The notes beneath the pieces are model-generated. The model was not told where the DNA came from and searched no databases. It saw only the letters and a program-made list of their open reading frames with translations. 64,000 bases of DNA from Lumnitzera littorea. Taxonomy: Eukaryota > Streptophyta > Magnoliopsida > Myrtales > Combretaceae. How positions within the stretch are numbered: the stretch's first letter is position 1; each line of letters begins with the position of its first letter. Location of the stretch: NCBI GenBank assembly GCA_024138015.1, contig JAMXBB010000006.1:75680853-75744852 (forward strand), read 5' to 3'. Shown here piece by piece: positions 46,490 to 60,842 of the stretch. A program made the translations under genes and the position numbers.

Positions 46490-49004
46490 CTTTATTTTGG
46501 TGCGGAATCCACAGGCCTGTTCTGAAGGTGGCAAAGTAATATTATTATTTGAGGAATTAAATTTCAGAATTGAATGATTCCCGCTTAACAAAAAGTCAAT
46601 AATTACTATCACCTCGAATGGAGTAAGGAGGAAAAAACTATTATATTGTTCAGTTCAGTAAAAATGTAAGTAAAGAATAAATATATGGTGGAAGTTAAAA
46701 TACTACTTTTACCCTTCATCTTCTTTCTTTCTCCCACCACCAAAATTCCTTAGCTAAATTGACCAACAGATTCTACACTGCTTTTACTGAGATCAACTTA
46801 TTCTTAAAAAAGGAAAACTCTATTTTGATCGAGATCAATATCATATTTAATGGTTAAGTAATAATTAATTTTTTAAAAGCTTTTTATCATTCCGAAAATG
46901 ATGCTATACAAAGAGTAGCACTTTTTTTTTTTTGGCCAACATACAAAAAGTAGCACTTCAAATAAAAATCATGCTTTATGCTTAGGGGTCACTAAGTGTC
47001 ATTTTGCATCCTTTCTTCAACCTTCCTTCTCGTCATGAAATGAGTGGCTCAAGTAAGAGGTCCAAAAACCGTACACCTTTGCTCGAGTTAATCACCATTT
47101 TGCAATATCCATAAATCATAATTATGCATCATCATGGTCCATTTCACCAATCATTCAATACTATTACTAGTGAAGGAAATGGTGGTAGTAACACCATAAC
47201 AATGGGAAGTAGCGGCAAACCGAACTTGTAAATAAGCAGGTGGGTAGATCTAGTGGTAATAGTGGTGGTGCAGTGGTGGCAGTGATGTTCGATGGTGGTA
47301 GTAATGTTTAATGGTGTTCATTAGGGGTAGGTGGGTGTGGTGAGTGAGTGGATGGCAATGGCTACTCGATGGACAAAGTGTAGAGAAAGAAGTAAAGAGT
47401 ATTGAATATCTTTTAAATCACAATCCCAATTCTATAATTTAAGAAAAGAATAATCACAATTCAAAGTTTTAAGAATTGGGATTATATAAAATGAAACACC
47501 GTAATAAAGGTATTTCAATGAATAAGAGAATAATGGCATAATAGTTCCCTCCAAGTGAAAAATCATTAATATTTAAAATATAAGTACAAACTCACTCATA
47601 TGTTTCCTTAAAATGATTTCTAGGAAATCGTAATTAATTTATTTTCTATTACACCTAAAAAAGATAGCATCATAATAGTCTCACCGTATAAATTATCGCA
47701 AAATAGAGACTTAGTTCACACCCGACATACTCGACTCTACTGTTTTGAAGCATCTAGTTCAATACTCACTTGATAAAAACTTGTGAAATAATTTTTTGAA
47801 ATAACTGATAAAGCAAACTAGTAATTTAACTTTTAAAAAAATTATTTGTAAAACCCACAAGCACATGTTATTTGGTATACAAATCAAAAGATTGAAAATT
47901 ATTGAGCTCGAGTTTTCTTAGCAATTGGGAAAAAGTTAATAATAAGAACAAAATTCATCCAGATTCTTCTTAATTTTCACTTCTCAATCCCATTTGCTAA
48001 AGTTTTGGTTTTGGGTATTAAACTTGCAATTTCACTTTGAACTTGCAAATATACTATAAGAGAATGAATAACAACTTACCCAATAAGTGAGATAAAGATA
48101 AAAGTATGCATTTAGCACATCACAAAAAAGATTTTCAACCAAATTAATTAGATGCAATGATGTACAAGAAAATATCATTACGATGTTATTTGGTCCGTCA
48201 CGAGATTAGAGAAATTGCGTCTACTTTAATCCAAGTTGAGGATTTGATGACATACACTCATGGATTGAAACCAAACTAGTGTTTATGTCATGGAAAACAC
48301 TCTCCTCTATGACCACCTTCAAACTATAACCTTTATCTTTATCATGACCTCTTCTCTTATTACTTAACTGGATTAAGATAAGGAAAGTACCATTTCGACT
48401 ATCCTCATCAAAGAGAGTTTGTGTTTGGCTCGAAAATGCTAGTCGTTACCCCTATTAGGTTGTGATACATATTAGGTTAGACATTAGGACAAGTTCAAGT
48501 TAGATCGTTTCCAACGTGATTAAACAATTTCAAACAAACTAATCAAAGAAATAATCGCAAAACAACATCACATAGAATTAAATTCTTACAATAGCAAAGC
48601 ATTATTCAAACACATGTCCCACATGTGCATAGAGAACTAAATTATAATCACAAATAAAAAACATACCAAAGCCTCAAAATATTCGGGTATCGAAAGGTTT
48701 TTCATGCTATATTTGAGTATCAAATTTAGTTTATTTTACGTTGCCTCCTATTTAAATCCATTAATTTCTTCGTTATTTATAACATTCTTTATTTAGGTGA
48801 TTGGAACATCTCGATTCCCTACATATTCATTCCTAAGCTATTTGAAATAATTAAAGTGGTACGCAATTATTTAGACGACAAAATCAAACCAAATTTTAGA
48901 GCCAAATTTGATAGGTAATAGTTAACAAATTGGAATTCATTTATCAATCGATTTTTTTCTTCCATTCAAACTCATTTCGTTAATTCTTTTAATTGCTTTA
49001 ATTA
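46490..49004. other. Intergenic region beyond the H2B promoter
   Basis: AT-rich sequence with no gene that I can support. It includes a GGT/GTGGTGG-rich simple stretch (about 47180-47390) and poly-T/A runs. I see no LTR ends or retroelement protein; it may hold old unrecognisable repeats. Confidence 0.4.
47180..47390 (+). repeat. GGT-rich simple-sequence stretch
   Basis: Irregular repeats of GTGGTGG, GGTGGTAGTAATG and GGTGTGGTGAGTG, clearly G-rich on the plus strand against an AT-rich background. No fixed unit length. Confidence 0.6.
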
Positions 49005-51342
49005 TGTACATCCGAAAACGATAAAAATCAACTATAAGTTTATAAATATCAGAATTAGAATGAAAAAGCTATATGCGATTTATGATTTAGAGAAAATCGA
49101 GAAATATAAGTAAATTAATTACATTATTTAAGTGACATGATCTTACAAATAAATAATTAGGATAAAATTTCAGCTAAATAAAGAAATATCTAAACGTAAT
49201 TATTTACAAGTATACATATATAATTTCCTACAAAGAAAAGCCGACGAATGCATATTATAAAGCTCGAAAAAGACACAACTATAAGACACGTAGTTATTCA
49301 GAAGGTCAAAGTATTATACATGCACACGCGTACTTAAAAATCAAAACATTCTAAAGAAGATATGCTTTTATATGTAATAATAATATATGTTAATATGAAA
49401 CAGCAATAATAAATACCACTAATAATGATGATAATAATGATGATGATCATGATGATAAGATAGAATCACGCTTATAGGAAATAAACTAAATATATATATA
49501 CATATATGCACAATATAATCTTAAAATAATACTACAATAAAACTGAGCTAAAATTTTTAGTTATTTACATATACAATTCCAATATTTCCACTTAGCTATA
49601 TTACTTTATCTAACTTATCTTGGCACATTATTAATTATTTTGCTATATACATGGGAATCACAAATTACATTATAATATAATAATATACTAATATAAAACT
49701 TATGAAAAGTGAGAAAATTTAAACTCATATAACATTTACTAAGTTGAATATTATTACCTATATAATAAAATAGGAGTTCCCAATCATCATAATAAATAAG
49801 TTAAGCAATGTGAAATAGCATTGTAAATTTTAATCAAACTTTATCACTAAAGAAGTATGCTTGAACTCTATAAGAATGTAAAGATAAAAGGATAAAAAGA
49901 AAAAGTTATACACAATTTAGCACTTAAACGAAAACGAAAATCATGAGATAAATAGTAAGTTGGTTAGGCCATTTAACATTACGTCTAAATCCTCATTAGG
50001 TTTTCTTTATTTTTATTTATCAGGAAATATTGATCAAGAAGGCAAGCTTCTTGTTGATTACTAGGATTCATATCGACTTTGGTTAAATAAGTACTTTCAA
50101 TAACTCTATATTTGTTTTGTGCTTGTAATTAGTGCACCTAAATTTTATATATTAATAAATTACTGCTTGGGGTTCAAGAGTATGCTTGTGATTGAGTACT
50201 GTTTGCTTAACGTACAAAACATGATTAAATATGGTAACTAAAGAATTGATTATATGATTGATCTTTACATAATTTGAATAGTTTGTTGATATTGGTTGAC
50301 ACCTAATAAATTAAATTAATCATATTCGACTTATTTTAAATTAAAAGGATCATACATAAGCACAAACATTATGTATGATGTTCCAACCATCATCTCACAC
50401 GAATGGTAATAAAAGACTTTGTAAGGATGGAATTCCCACATGATTTGATTAGTACAATGCAGGAGCATATGTACAACAAGACCCTACATTTGGCTCGTGG
50501 GTTTACCTGGCGTCGAAAAAGCTAATTGTATGTAGTTGAGAGTCAAGTCTAAAGACCACCGCTTAAGGGATGAGTCTGGACTATAGGATTCACTTCACCA
50601 CTAAATCTAAGAATTTGTGTACTACTGGATTTTGAAAATAGACACATATTTTGTAAAATATGAAATTTCTATATATATCTGGCTAAAAACCCAAGTGTTA
50701 GAATCCGGTCATGATTGGTGCCAATAAATCTCTAACCCTTAGTTCGGAAGGTGTTAAATCCAATGTTATATGTAGTACTAGTCAACTACATATATTAATT
50801 AGCATACTATTTATTCATGCATTCATATGTTTATTAATAAATTATTTGATAAACTATTTGCCATTATAGTATGAGAGATATCTTATTAAGCTTATGTAGC
50901 TTACGCCCAAAAAATTTTTTTTTACAAGTTAATAGATAATCGAGCATGGGTTAAGAGCCGAACATTGAGTGCAAGTATTGAGATGTTTTAAAAGTTAGAA
51001 CTAGATATAGATTATATAGTTTATTTGAAACATTAAATGTAAATACTACTTTTATATTTAGATTTTGCAACCAAGGTAAGTATAAATTTTAGGTCTTTAT
51101 TATATAATCTTATTATTTGGTAGGGAATATCGATTCTCTACGGTTTTGAAAAATTGTGTATATTGGCTATTCATAATTATTCATATTTTACAATAAGGTA
51201 TAAATTATGAAATTGGAACCCTAGCAGTTAATTATTTATAATTTTACAATCTCTAACTTGTAAGGCAATTTTCGTATCATGGGTACACATATGATACAAA
51301 AAATTTTAATGAATCCTATTAGGTCCCTACAAGGTCATGACA
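49005..51342 (+). repeat. Giant LTR family, copy B (5'-truncated)
   Basis: Homology to copy A starts near 37530 of A (GATAAAAATCAACTATAAG) and continues past A's break to the LTR end. The end reads CTACAAGGTCATGACA and matches the end of copy C in reverse (CTATAAGGTCCTAACA). It lies in inverted orientation to copy C, separated by 1.1 kb. Confidence 0.75.
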
Positions 51343-52489
51343 ATATTTATGGATATAACATGTCCGACTAAAATAGTTGTTCGATATTATAACTTAATTT
51401 GATGAAGGCAACACACAAATGAGTAACTAATCACATCATAATAATATATTAAAAGCTCTTCCCCTTTTTTTATATTCAATCTATTTATATCATCGTAATC
51501 TGCTTTGTCAAATCATAATGTCTTTTATATTTATGATCCATTATTTCCTATAATCTATTATTATAAGTACATTCATATACTCTTCACTTATATTCCTTCT
51601 TTTCAGTCTTGGCTTCTTTTTTTTTTTTTTTAAATGGTGCTTCACCCTCTTCTTTTATATTTATTTATTATATAGGTGAAGCTGAAATAATGAGTTGATC
51701 AAATCAAGTAATGGAAACAATAGAAGTAAAAGGATTTATAAAGGAGTTTGTAGTTATAGCTTTACATGTTTAAATTTTGTAAGTAGCTGAATATAAGAGT
51801 TAAATAAATTCTACTGTAATAATAAAATTTTGATCTATTCTATGATTCAAGTTAATAATATTGAATTCCATTGTAATAGTACAACTATATGAATATTATT
51901 GTAATACTATATGATTCTTCTATAATTTTAACTATCTTTTCAATGTCAAATTTTCTATTGTCATAGTGGAGCTATATGAATTAAGTTGCAATACTATATG
52001 AACTCCATTATATTGTTGGATTTTTTTTTTTTTTTTTTGCTTATATCCACTATGAATATTTTATTTTGATCTTTTAAGCATGGCATATTAAATGAGCAAT
52101 TATATTCATGTAGTCATTAATAAAAATCAACACTTTTTACCATATTATAAACAAAATATTAATTTTTAGCTCGTATACCTTCTCTTACTATCTCCATCTC
52201 TTTAGTTATATGAGACCTTCATTTAGTTTTATTGGATGCATTTTTAGCTCATTCATTTTGCCATTGATCATTTTCAAGTTATCATTTTATAATTTAGCTT
52301 ATTTGTATATTGTTTTCATTATGTTTAAAGGTGATGTTTAGCCATTGGATTGAACTCATCTGAATAATACTCAATTGATTTTTGTTGGCAACTTTATTTT
52401 CTTTTTGGCCTAGCTTTTTGTTAGCAACAATGATATCGGCAAAATGATATGTTTTGAAGTATTATAAAGTTTTGAGAAGATAAGGTGTT
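51343..52489. other. Spacer between the inverted LTR copies
   Basis: AT-rich, with T-runs at 51616-51631 and 52021-52039 and a degenerate repeat of TTGTAATA and CTATATGAA words (51850-52010). No coding signal. Confidence 0.5.
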
Positions 52490-55439
52490 TGTTAGGACCT
52501 TATAGGGGATCAAGTAAGATTGCCTAAAATTTTCATAATATGTGTACACCTATGATATGAAAACCGTCTTATAAGTTAGAGATTACAAGACTCTAAATAA
52601 TTTATCACTAGGGTTTTCAATTTTTAGTTGATTAACATATTGTAAAATATAAATAACTATAGATATTCAATACTCCACGGTTTCTTAGAATTGCAAGGAA
52701 TATGTATCCTCTCCTAAACGATGAGATTAGATGGTAAAGACTAACAACTTATACTAACCGAAGTAACAAAATCAAATTATAAGGATAATATTTACTTTTA
52801 AAGTATCAAACCAACAATATAATCTATCTCTAACTCTAATCTCTATAATATCTTAATACTTACACTCAAGCTTAACTCTTAACCCATGCCAAATTATCTA
52901 TCAATTTACAAAAAAGAAAATTGTTGGTGAGTAAGCTATATGAGCTTAGTGAGATATCTCTCGTATTATACCGACAAGTAAGTTATCAAACAATTAATTA
53001 ATAGACATATGAATACATAAATAAGCAGTATAACAAACAATATATGCAGTTGACTGGTATTATATACAACATCGGATTTAATGTTCTTCGAAATAAGGGT
53101 TAGAGATACATTAGCACCAATCACAATTGGATTCTAGTGCATAGGTTTTTAACCATATAATTAAAATTCCGTATTTCATAAAATATATTTCCCATTTCCA
53201 AATCCAGTAGTACACAAATTCTCACGTCTAGCGATAAGATAACCCTTGTAGTTCACACTCATGCTTTACAATGAAGTTCATTAGACTCGACCCTCAACCA
53301 GACAGTTAGCATCTTCTACGCCCAGTAAGCTCATGGGCTAAGGTAAGGTTATATTGTACGAGTGTACTGTATTTAAACACTTTAATTCAATATATAGAAA
53401 CAACTCTCATAAGATCTCTCTTTACCTTTGCGGAAGGTGACAGCCAAAATAAGTAAGTTAATGCATTGATGATGCACAATCCTTTTAATTTAAAATAAGC
53501 CAAATATAATTAAGTCAAATTATTAGGCGATCAATCAATATCGGCAAACTATTCAACTCATGCAACAGTCAATCATACAACCAAATCTTCAATTATCATA
53601 TTTAATAGTATATTCCACAGTAATCAACCAATATCAAACCATACATAACCCGAATCCCCTTGCTGAATTTATTAATATTTAATTTAGGTGCATTGACTAT
53701 AAATACAAAACAAGTATAGAGTTATTGGGAGTACTTATTTGACCAAAGCTAATACGAATCTTAGCAATCAACAAGCAGCTTGCCCTTTTGATCAATATCT
53801 CTTAATAAATAGAAACGAAAGAAACCTAATGAGTATCTAAATGTCGTACTAAATAACCTAACCAGCTTATTATCTATTTTATGATTCCCCTTTCCACTTA
53901 AGTTTTGAATTTCATATACTTTTCAATTTTACTTTAAATCTTTATATTTTTATAGTCAGTTCTTAATGAGTTTGCATTATTTTATCTTATAAGTAATAAC
54001 ATATAGTTTATTTAAAATTATATAAGTTCAGATTACTCAACTATTTGTAAGTTTTGCATTGATATTTTACTGTAACATTGGTTATAGTATTTGTATATAA
54101 TGGAATAGATATTAGTGTAACGATATATACATATATATATATATAAGATAAAGTAATAGAGTTAAGTGGAATATCTTAAAATCATATATTTAGATAACTA
54201 AAAACTTTAGCTCCGTCATACTACAATATTATTCTAAGTTTATATTGTGTGCGTATATATACACCTATATTCAATTTATTTCCTATAAGCATATGATTTT
54301 GTCTTATTATTATCATCATCATCATTATTATTATTATTAGGTGTTATTATCACTACCATTTTGTATTTACATATATTGTTATTATATATGAAAGCATTTT
54401 CTTCTCCGAAGTGCTTGACTTTTTAAATATGCTTGTATATGTATAATACTTTGATCATTTGAAGAACTTCGTATTTTATAATTGTATCTTATTCATGCTT
54501 TATGATATGTATTTGTCAATTTTCCTTTATAGAAAATTATATATGTATGCTTGTAAATAATTATGTTTAGTTATTTCTTTATTAGTTGGAGCTTTATCCT
54601 AGTTATTTGTTTGTAAAATCATATTGTTTAAAAATATAATCAATTTACTTGTATTCCTCGATTTTCCCTAAATTCTAAATCAAATCGTATATAACTTTTT
54701 TGTTCTAACTTCAATATTTTTAAATTTATAGTCGATTTTTATTATTTTCGGACGTATATTCACGTGACGGGGTTTGTTTTGAGCATTAAAACCCACATTT
54801 CTCAAGATAAGCTTAAATCGTTATGAATTTGATTATTTTGACCCAATTAGTGTTATTTACCAATTTTAAGCTTTTCTTCACTATTTTATGATTTGATTAA
54901 TTTTTGAAATTTGATATTTTTATGATTTATTATTTTTAATTTTAATTTATACAGATTTCATTATTTTCCTATTTTAAGCTTAATTTGTTATTTATTATAA
55001 TTTTGTTATTGTTATTAATTTACTGAATTAATTTACTATTATTATTCTTTAATTAATTTGAAATTTTCGGTTTGATTATTTACTTGGGATAAATTGCTGA
55101 CGTGGCATTATTTTAGTGGTCTAAGTAGCAATTTGTTGAGTTTTCTTGATTTTTTTATATTTCTTAAATTTTATGTTATTATTAGTTATACTTATATATT
55201 ATTATATTTAATTAATTAATAGATAATAGGCCTTAATTATGTATTTTAAGTTTCGGCCCATTATATATGTATGTATATTTTATTATATTATATTAAATAA
55301 ATATTTTCTATTTGTATAATTATACTTATGTACTTATGTGTTTATCTATATACTTATATTCTTAATTATTTTATTATACTTGATATTTTATTATATGTAC
55401 TTTTATTTAGTATCTTATTATATACATTCATACATATAT

Positions 55440-58400
55440 TGTAAGTCTTACAAAATTTCAATAACCTAAAAGCAGAATCAGATGAAGGAGTCTTTAGATA
55501 GTCCTTAGAACCACCTAAACATAATAATAAAACATAGGTAAAAGAATTAAACCTTATGTATCTAACCAAAAACTTTAATTAAAGTAAGCCTTAAAAACCT
55601 AACTAAATGAGCAAGAACTCTAATACTTGAAAAACCTTAGAATGATAGCGAAACCTTAAAATGATCATCTAACCCTAATTAAGTGATCAAATATCTTAAT
55701 ACCATAAATAAACACTAATAGTAAGGTTAAATCGATTAGTACAAGTGATCGATAGCACTAAATGATTGAGACCCTAACTTTTGAGCTCGTATGTGGATCA
55801 AATCACTACAAACGAACACCAAACCCTAAGGAAACCCTAAGTACACGTGTAAGGCATTTAGATTAGCTAAAGTATAGTATCAAAGTTCGACAAAACCCTA
55901 AACGTACCCTAAATGCACTCAATTAGCTTAATTATGATTAATTACCATCAATTACCCTAATCCATAACCAACCCCATTGCATCTTAATTAGCTACAACTT
56001 AAACATGATTAAGGACCAAAAGAAAAACCCTTTATCTCCTTAAAATATCTTGTACCTAAAGAGAATAGGATCTTACCCAATTTCGCAAAAAGCATAATAG
56101 TACCTTGTTCCTATTTTAAGCTTTGTCCTTAATTCCTAAACGACCAAAGTTAGTCCCTTCACTCTCCCCCATTCCTTACGATTGGCCATCCCACTCCCTT
56201 CCCTTATTTTGTTTTCTCAAATCCTCTTAAACATTAACCCTAAATCCCTCTCCAATTCATCCTCTCGGCCACACACACACACTACATCACCGAACCCCAT
56301 ACCATCACCACTCCAAATCACTCACCACCAAGTCTCACGACTCTCATTCATTCCACCCTAACCCTTCGACACATACATACCCTCATATACACACATAAGC
56401 TTACAGTACACTTATGTCAAAGAAGGCCTTTTAGTCCTTGCTCCACTAAGAACTTAGGCTAGGTTTTCCTTAGTTTTCTTGTAGAATAATGTTAGAAACT
56501 AATGTTTTTCTTTGTACTTACTTTACAACAAATCCCTAGAAGTTCTAAGGTGTTTCAAGAAGAGTAAATAAATGTTAGTGAAAGAAAAACCACTTTTGGT
56601 AGAAGATATAACCCAAATAGATTAAGTATTGTAGAGTAGTGTTAGTTTGAGTAATAACTCATCAAGTAGGTTGATAGAATCCCCATTTCCTATGCATGTC
56701 GCCCCTTATATGTTTTCTCACAACATTTCCACACACTTTTATGAAGTGATTATGGTTTTAGATTAGTAGAAACATAGGTTACTTAAGTAGAAACACCATA
56801 AAAATCAAGTGTTGCATGAAAATGGAAGATTTGATCCTAGAAACAATTCATGGCTGCCACTTTAATAAACCTACCGAATCCAGAAATTCTTGTTTATTAG
56901 CTTAATGACATGTTTATTTAGTGTTAAGTATGGTTTAGGACTTAATTAATCAAGTTAAGTAGACTAAAGTATGGTTAAGGCCTTAAACTTGCTTAGTTAG
57001 CGATTATAGGCTTAAGAATAATGTTAATAACCCCTAAGACCTTGATGTCCAGATCTATAAACATATTAAAAGTGGGCTAAACTTAAGTCTAATGTTGAGC
57101 TCTTAATCCCATAAAGATAAATGGGCTTGAGCCCAAGGCCTTAAATAGTGATTTAGACACATAAATCCCAAAAGAACCAACTTTGGAGCCCATAGAGTTA
57201 AGTGACCAGATCTAAACCTTAGGTTAGAAGGCTTAGAATGATTTAATTAAAAGGCCCACAAAACCCAAAGGCCCATTCAAGACACCCACCATAGTTCCCT
57301 TAGTGATTTAGAGCCCTAAACTTAGTAAAAAGACCCATTTAGACCTATAAGAGTATCACTAAGGCCTACTTTAAAATTTTAAGGTATTGCATAGAAAAAG
57401 CCCATTTAAAATACTTAAAAGAAGGCCCAAAATTATTAAATATAAAGCCTAAGACCTAAAACTAGGCCCAAACCCTAAAGTGACCTAACTCACCATTTGA
57501 GCCCATGACATTATAGGGCCCAAACAAAAAACTTACTAACCTAAAAACTTAAAAACAACTTCATCAAATGAAAGAACATTCGAAAACGATGAAAATAAAT
57601 ATAAGATCACCAAAAACAGAGTTAAAACAAGGAAGATATATCAGAATTATGAAAATAACTAACTCCAGGATAATAAGCAGTAAACCTAGTTAATTTATGC
57701 GAATAGAATATTCGTAGACCTTAATTATCTTCTTCAAGGGATGAGGAGTTTGACTTGGACATAGTAGAGGATTACTAGGACTGTCGAGCATAGTATATCA
57801 CCCCCTACTTTGCTTGTTTATGCTTGTAGTTAGCAAACTATTTAATTATGTCAAATAATTGAATTTGTTGCATGATTGGGGCATATGGGATACTGCTCAT
57901 GATTGTTATGATTGAACTTGCTTGTAAAATATCTTAAGTTAATATAAACTTATATGCTTACTACACTAGAACTTAGGATTTAGGAGTGTCTAAATATATT
58001 GGTCGATCGCCATGAATCGTAACTAATAAATATTCGACCCCTAATTAAACCAGACATGCATTGCATCTTATAACATGATGTTAAGGGTATCAGCATCACA
58101 CAGTAGAACGGGGTATCATGCCTAGTTAGATCCATATTGTATCATGTATATTGAAATTGTTATCATACGATGTATTTCATACGATATATTTCTGCCTTGA
58201 CCTTAGGGAACTACTTAGCTTTAGAAAGTGCCGCCTTCTGCTTGAGGCTATAATGTATTTACTGCTAAGGGTGATATTATTGACAACTACAAATTGGACG
58301 TAGATACCTAGATCCTAACGTGCCAAAATTCTTCCAAACTGGGGCAACGGTGGTCATTAAAATTATGTTGTATATAGTTACTAACTGACTGTATATATTG

Positions 58401-58970
58401 TTGCATTGCATTTGTTTTACTATGCATTCATACGCTTGTTTAATAACTTGTTTGATACTATTTGCTAGTAAATTATGAAGGTTACTCACTAAGTAGTTGA
58501 GCTTACCCTCCTATAGTTCATTGTTGCAGCAAGACTTGTGGCTGGAGCCGAGTTGTGGGATGCCCGAGGTCAGTTGTACTAGCTTTGGGGTCATGGGATG
58601 TGAAGAAATTGAGAGCTCAAATGAACCATTTATTTATTTATGGACTCTCTATGATTTTCCAATTATTAAGTATTTTTAATTGTTAAGTAGCCTAGACTAC
58701 TCCTGTTAACCTACTTTAGTATTGTATGACTACCCTATGGGAAGAACTTTTTATTCCCTTCTATTTATGTTGTGTTAGTATTAGTTGAATACTATAATTT
58801 TAAATTACGTGCTTTGCTATTACTTGATATTAGTTACCAGGAGAAAGTTATAGTTGTGAAATGCCTCGTATATTATGCTGAAGGCCCTTGATTAAGGATT
58901 GTGCTTAATCTCGGATCTTCACATATTATATGGTGGTTCTATCACGACTTGACTCTCTTTCGAGTTGTGA
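55440..58970 (+). mobile_element. Solo LTR (3.5 kb) nested in copy C
   Basis: It interrupts copy C between two blocks that are contiguous in copy A (near 36840). It starts TGTAAGTCTTAC and ends TTTCGAGTTGTGA, flanked by TATAT on both sides (55435-55439 and 58971-58975). If the end is GTGATA, the duplication becomes TATAT/TATAC. The end resembles that of the solo LTR at 15440-18748. It has a CT-rich block with (CA)n near 56100-56340 and no coding signal. Orientation is taken from the TGTAAG start and the CT-rich leader. Confidence 0.72.
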
Positions 58971-59317
58971 TATATACATATGTACATATGTATTCTTATT
59001 TATACTATTATACTTAATATACTATTAGATACACTTATACTTAGTATATTGGTATATGTACTTATATGTATATACATGCTTACATACATATGTTTATACA
59101 TATAGGCATACATATGTACACGTATCTATACATTGTGATACTTTTAGTGTATGTATTTATGTACATGTACATATATATGTAAACATTTATACGTATTTTT
59201 ATACATACTTTTATATATGTATATCTATACATATTTTATATTTTCTTAATGTATTCTTAAGGATCTTTCAATATATATGTAATACCTATACCTACTCTTA
59301 TTTTCAGTTTTATACCT

Positions 59318-59344
59318 ACACACACACACACACACACACACACA
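59318..59344 (+). repeat. (CA)n microsatellite in copy C
   Basis: Thirteen CA units. Matches the (TG)n run of copy A at 36431-36455 in the inverted alignment. Confidence 0.9.
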
Positions 59345-60842
59345 TTAAGTATTTTATATATGTGTGTTTTATGTACATGTTACATTACATATATTCTTAT
59401 ACATATGCATTTAAACCGTATAAATGTATTTATATATAATTCATACATCTAGTTATATTAATAATATATATATATATATATATATACTTCATCTATCTAT
59501 ACTTATAATAGCATATAGATACATATAACAAAGTCTTAAAAAAAAAATGAATTACACATCTAAAGCTAACATATTTGCATATAACCTCTAAATCCTTATA
59601 CTAAAATATATACTAAATATATAAAAAATATGATGGAACAAAATATATCAAGAATTTACATAAATCATACTTTTACGTAAAGGATTACTACTAGTATTAT
59701 GTAAGATAACTATAATTACTTACCTTAGTATATGGTTTAGTGAATAAATCCCCTCTTAATCTCTCCTTTTAAGTGAAGGTTAGGTAGTTTGGTGTTATAT
59801 TTGAAAGTTGAGAAAGTGAATAAGAAAATGGAAGAAAACGAAGGAAGAAGATTAGGGAAAATGTATGTGTATGTGTTGGTAAAAAAGGGAAGGGAAAAGT
59901 GGGTTATTTATGTGTGTAAATGGAAGACAATTTAAGAAAATTGAAGAAGATTCTAGGGCTACATAGTGCTCACAATAAGAAGAAAAAAAAAATAAGAAGA
60001 AAAAGAATAGAAAAGGAAAAAGGAAAAGAAGGATAAGAGAATTTAATGCACTTGATAAGGATACGTTAACTTGGTAAACTCCTAAAATATTATAAGTATT
60101 ATATATATAATTTGGAAATAAAAAGAAAATACAAAAAAAGATGAAGTGAGAGGAAAAAAATAGAAAATCAAATGTAATAAATCAATAAAACATATATTTG
60201 AATTTCCTTACATATTTCTAACCCTATAAATAATATTTAGAATAATAAATAATATAATTATACGGTAAATTATAAATTATGTTGTTAATATTTACTATAT
60301 GTTGTCTAAATAACAATTAAATGTCTAAATTAACATCATACTAATTTATCTATATAAATATAAATTTAATATTAATTATAAAATAATATTATAACTTTTT
60401 ATGAATTAATTTAATACTTTTACATTTATGAGTATTTAAAAGTTATCTCTAATCGTTCGTTAATGATTTTATGCAATTTGGCATATCGTTTAGTTATTTG
60501 GCTTAATTAGAGTTTTATCACCTTCATAGCAATTCGGTATATTTATAGACTTAAAGTTTTGATTTTTAGGGTTTTTATATGCAATTAGGGCTTTTCATGA
60601 GTGATTAAAATTTTTATTAAGTTCGGGGTTAATCTCTCACAATTATATATATTTAAGGTTTAAGGTTTTTCGTACGTAATTAGAGTTTCGATCAATAAAT
60701 TAAAGTTTTTCATATTCATTTTAGGTTTTGAGTTTAAAATTTTGATCGATTTTAAATTTACCGGCTGTATTGAATTAGGGAAATCACCTACAACATGCAA
60801 ATTCGGCTTTATAATTAAAAAACTAGATTTACAGGGTTTACA

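Larger units (their letters stand above)
52490..60842 (-). mobile_element. Giant solo LTR, copy C (about 4.8 kb) with nested insert
   Basis: On the minus strand it begins TGTAAACCC at 60842 and ends CCTAACA at 52490; both termini are seen, with candidate target duplication GTGTT (52485-52489) and ATGTT (60843-60847), one transition apart. Removing the insert 55440-58970 and its duplication leaves about 4.8 kb, collinear with copies A and B. No PBS, PPT or coding sequence adjoins it, so it is a solo LTR. The very long LTR suggests a Tekay/Del-type gypsy element; that is inference. Confidence 0.72.

Noticed and set aside
55560..55960. Repeated AAACCCTAA-like words suggesting interstitial telomere repeats
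   Set aside because: The words are scattered and irregular (ACCCTAAG, ACCCTAAAC, ACCCTAAT) and no run of consecutive TTTAGGG units is present; they recur in several of these LTRs.
59056..59439. 127-residue Tyr/Thr/His-rich open frame
   Set aside because: It arises from TA- and CA-rich microsatellite DNA in copy C of the giant LTR; low complexity only.
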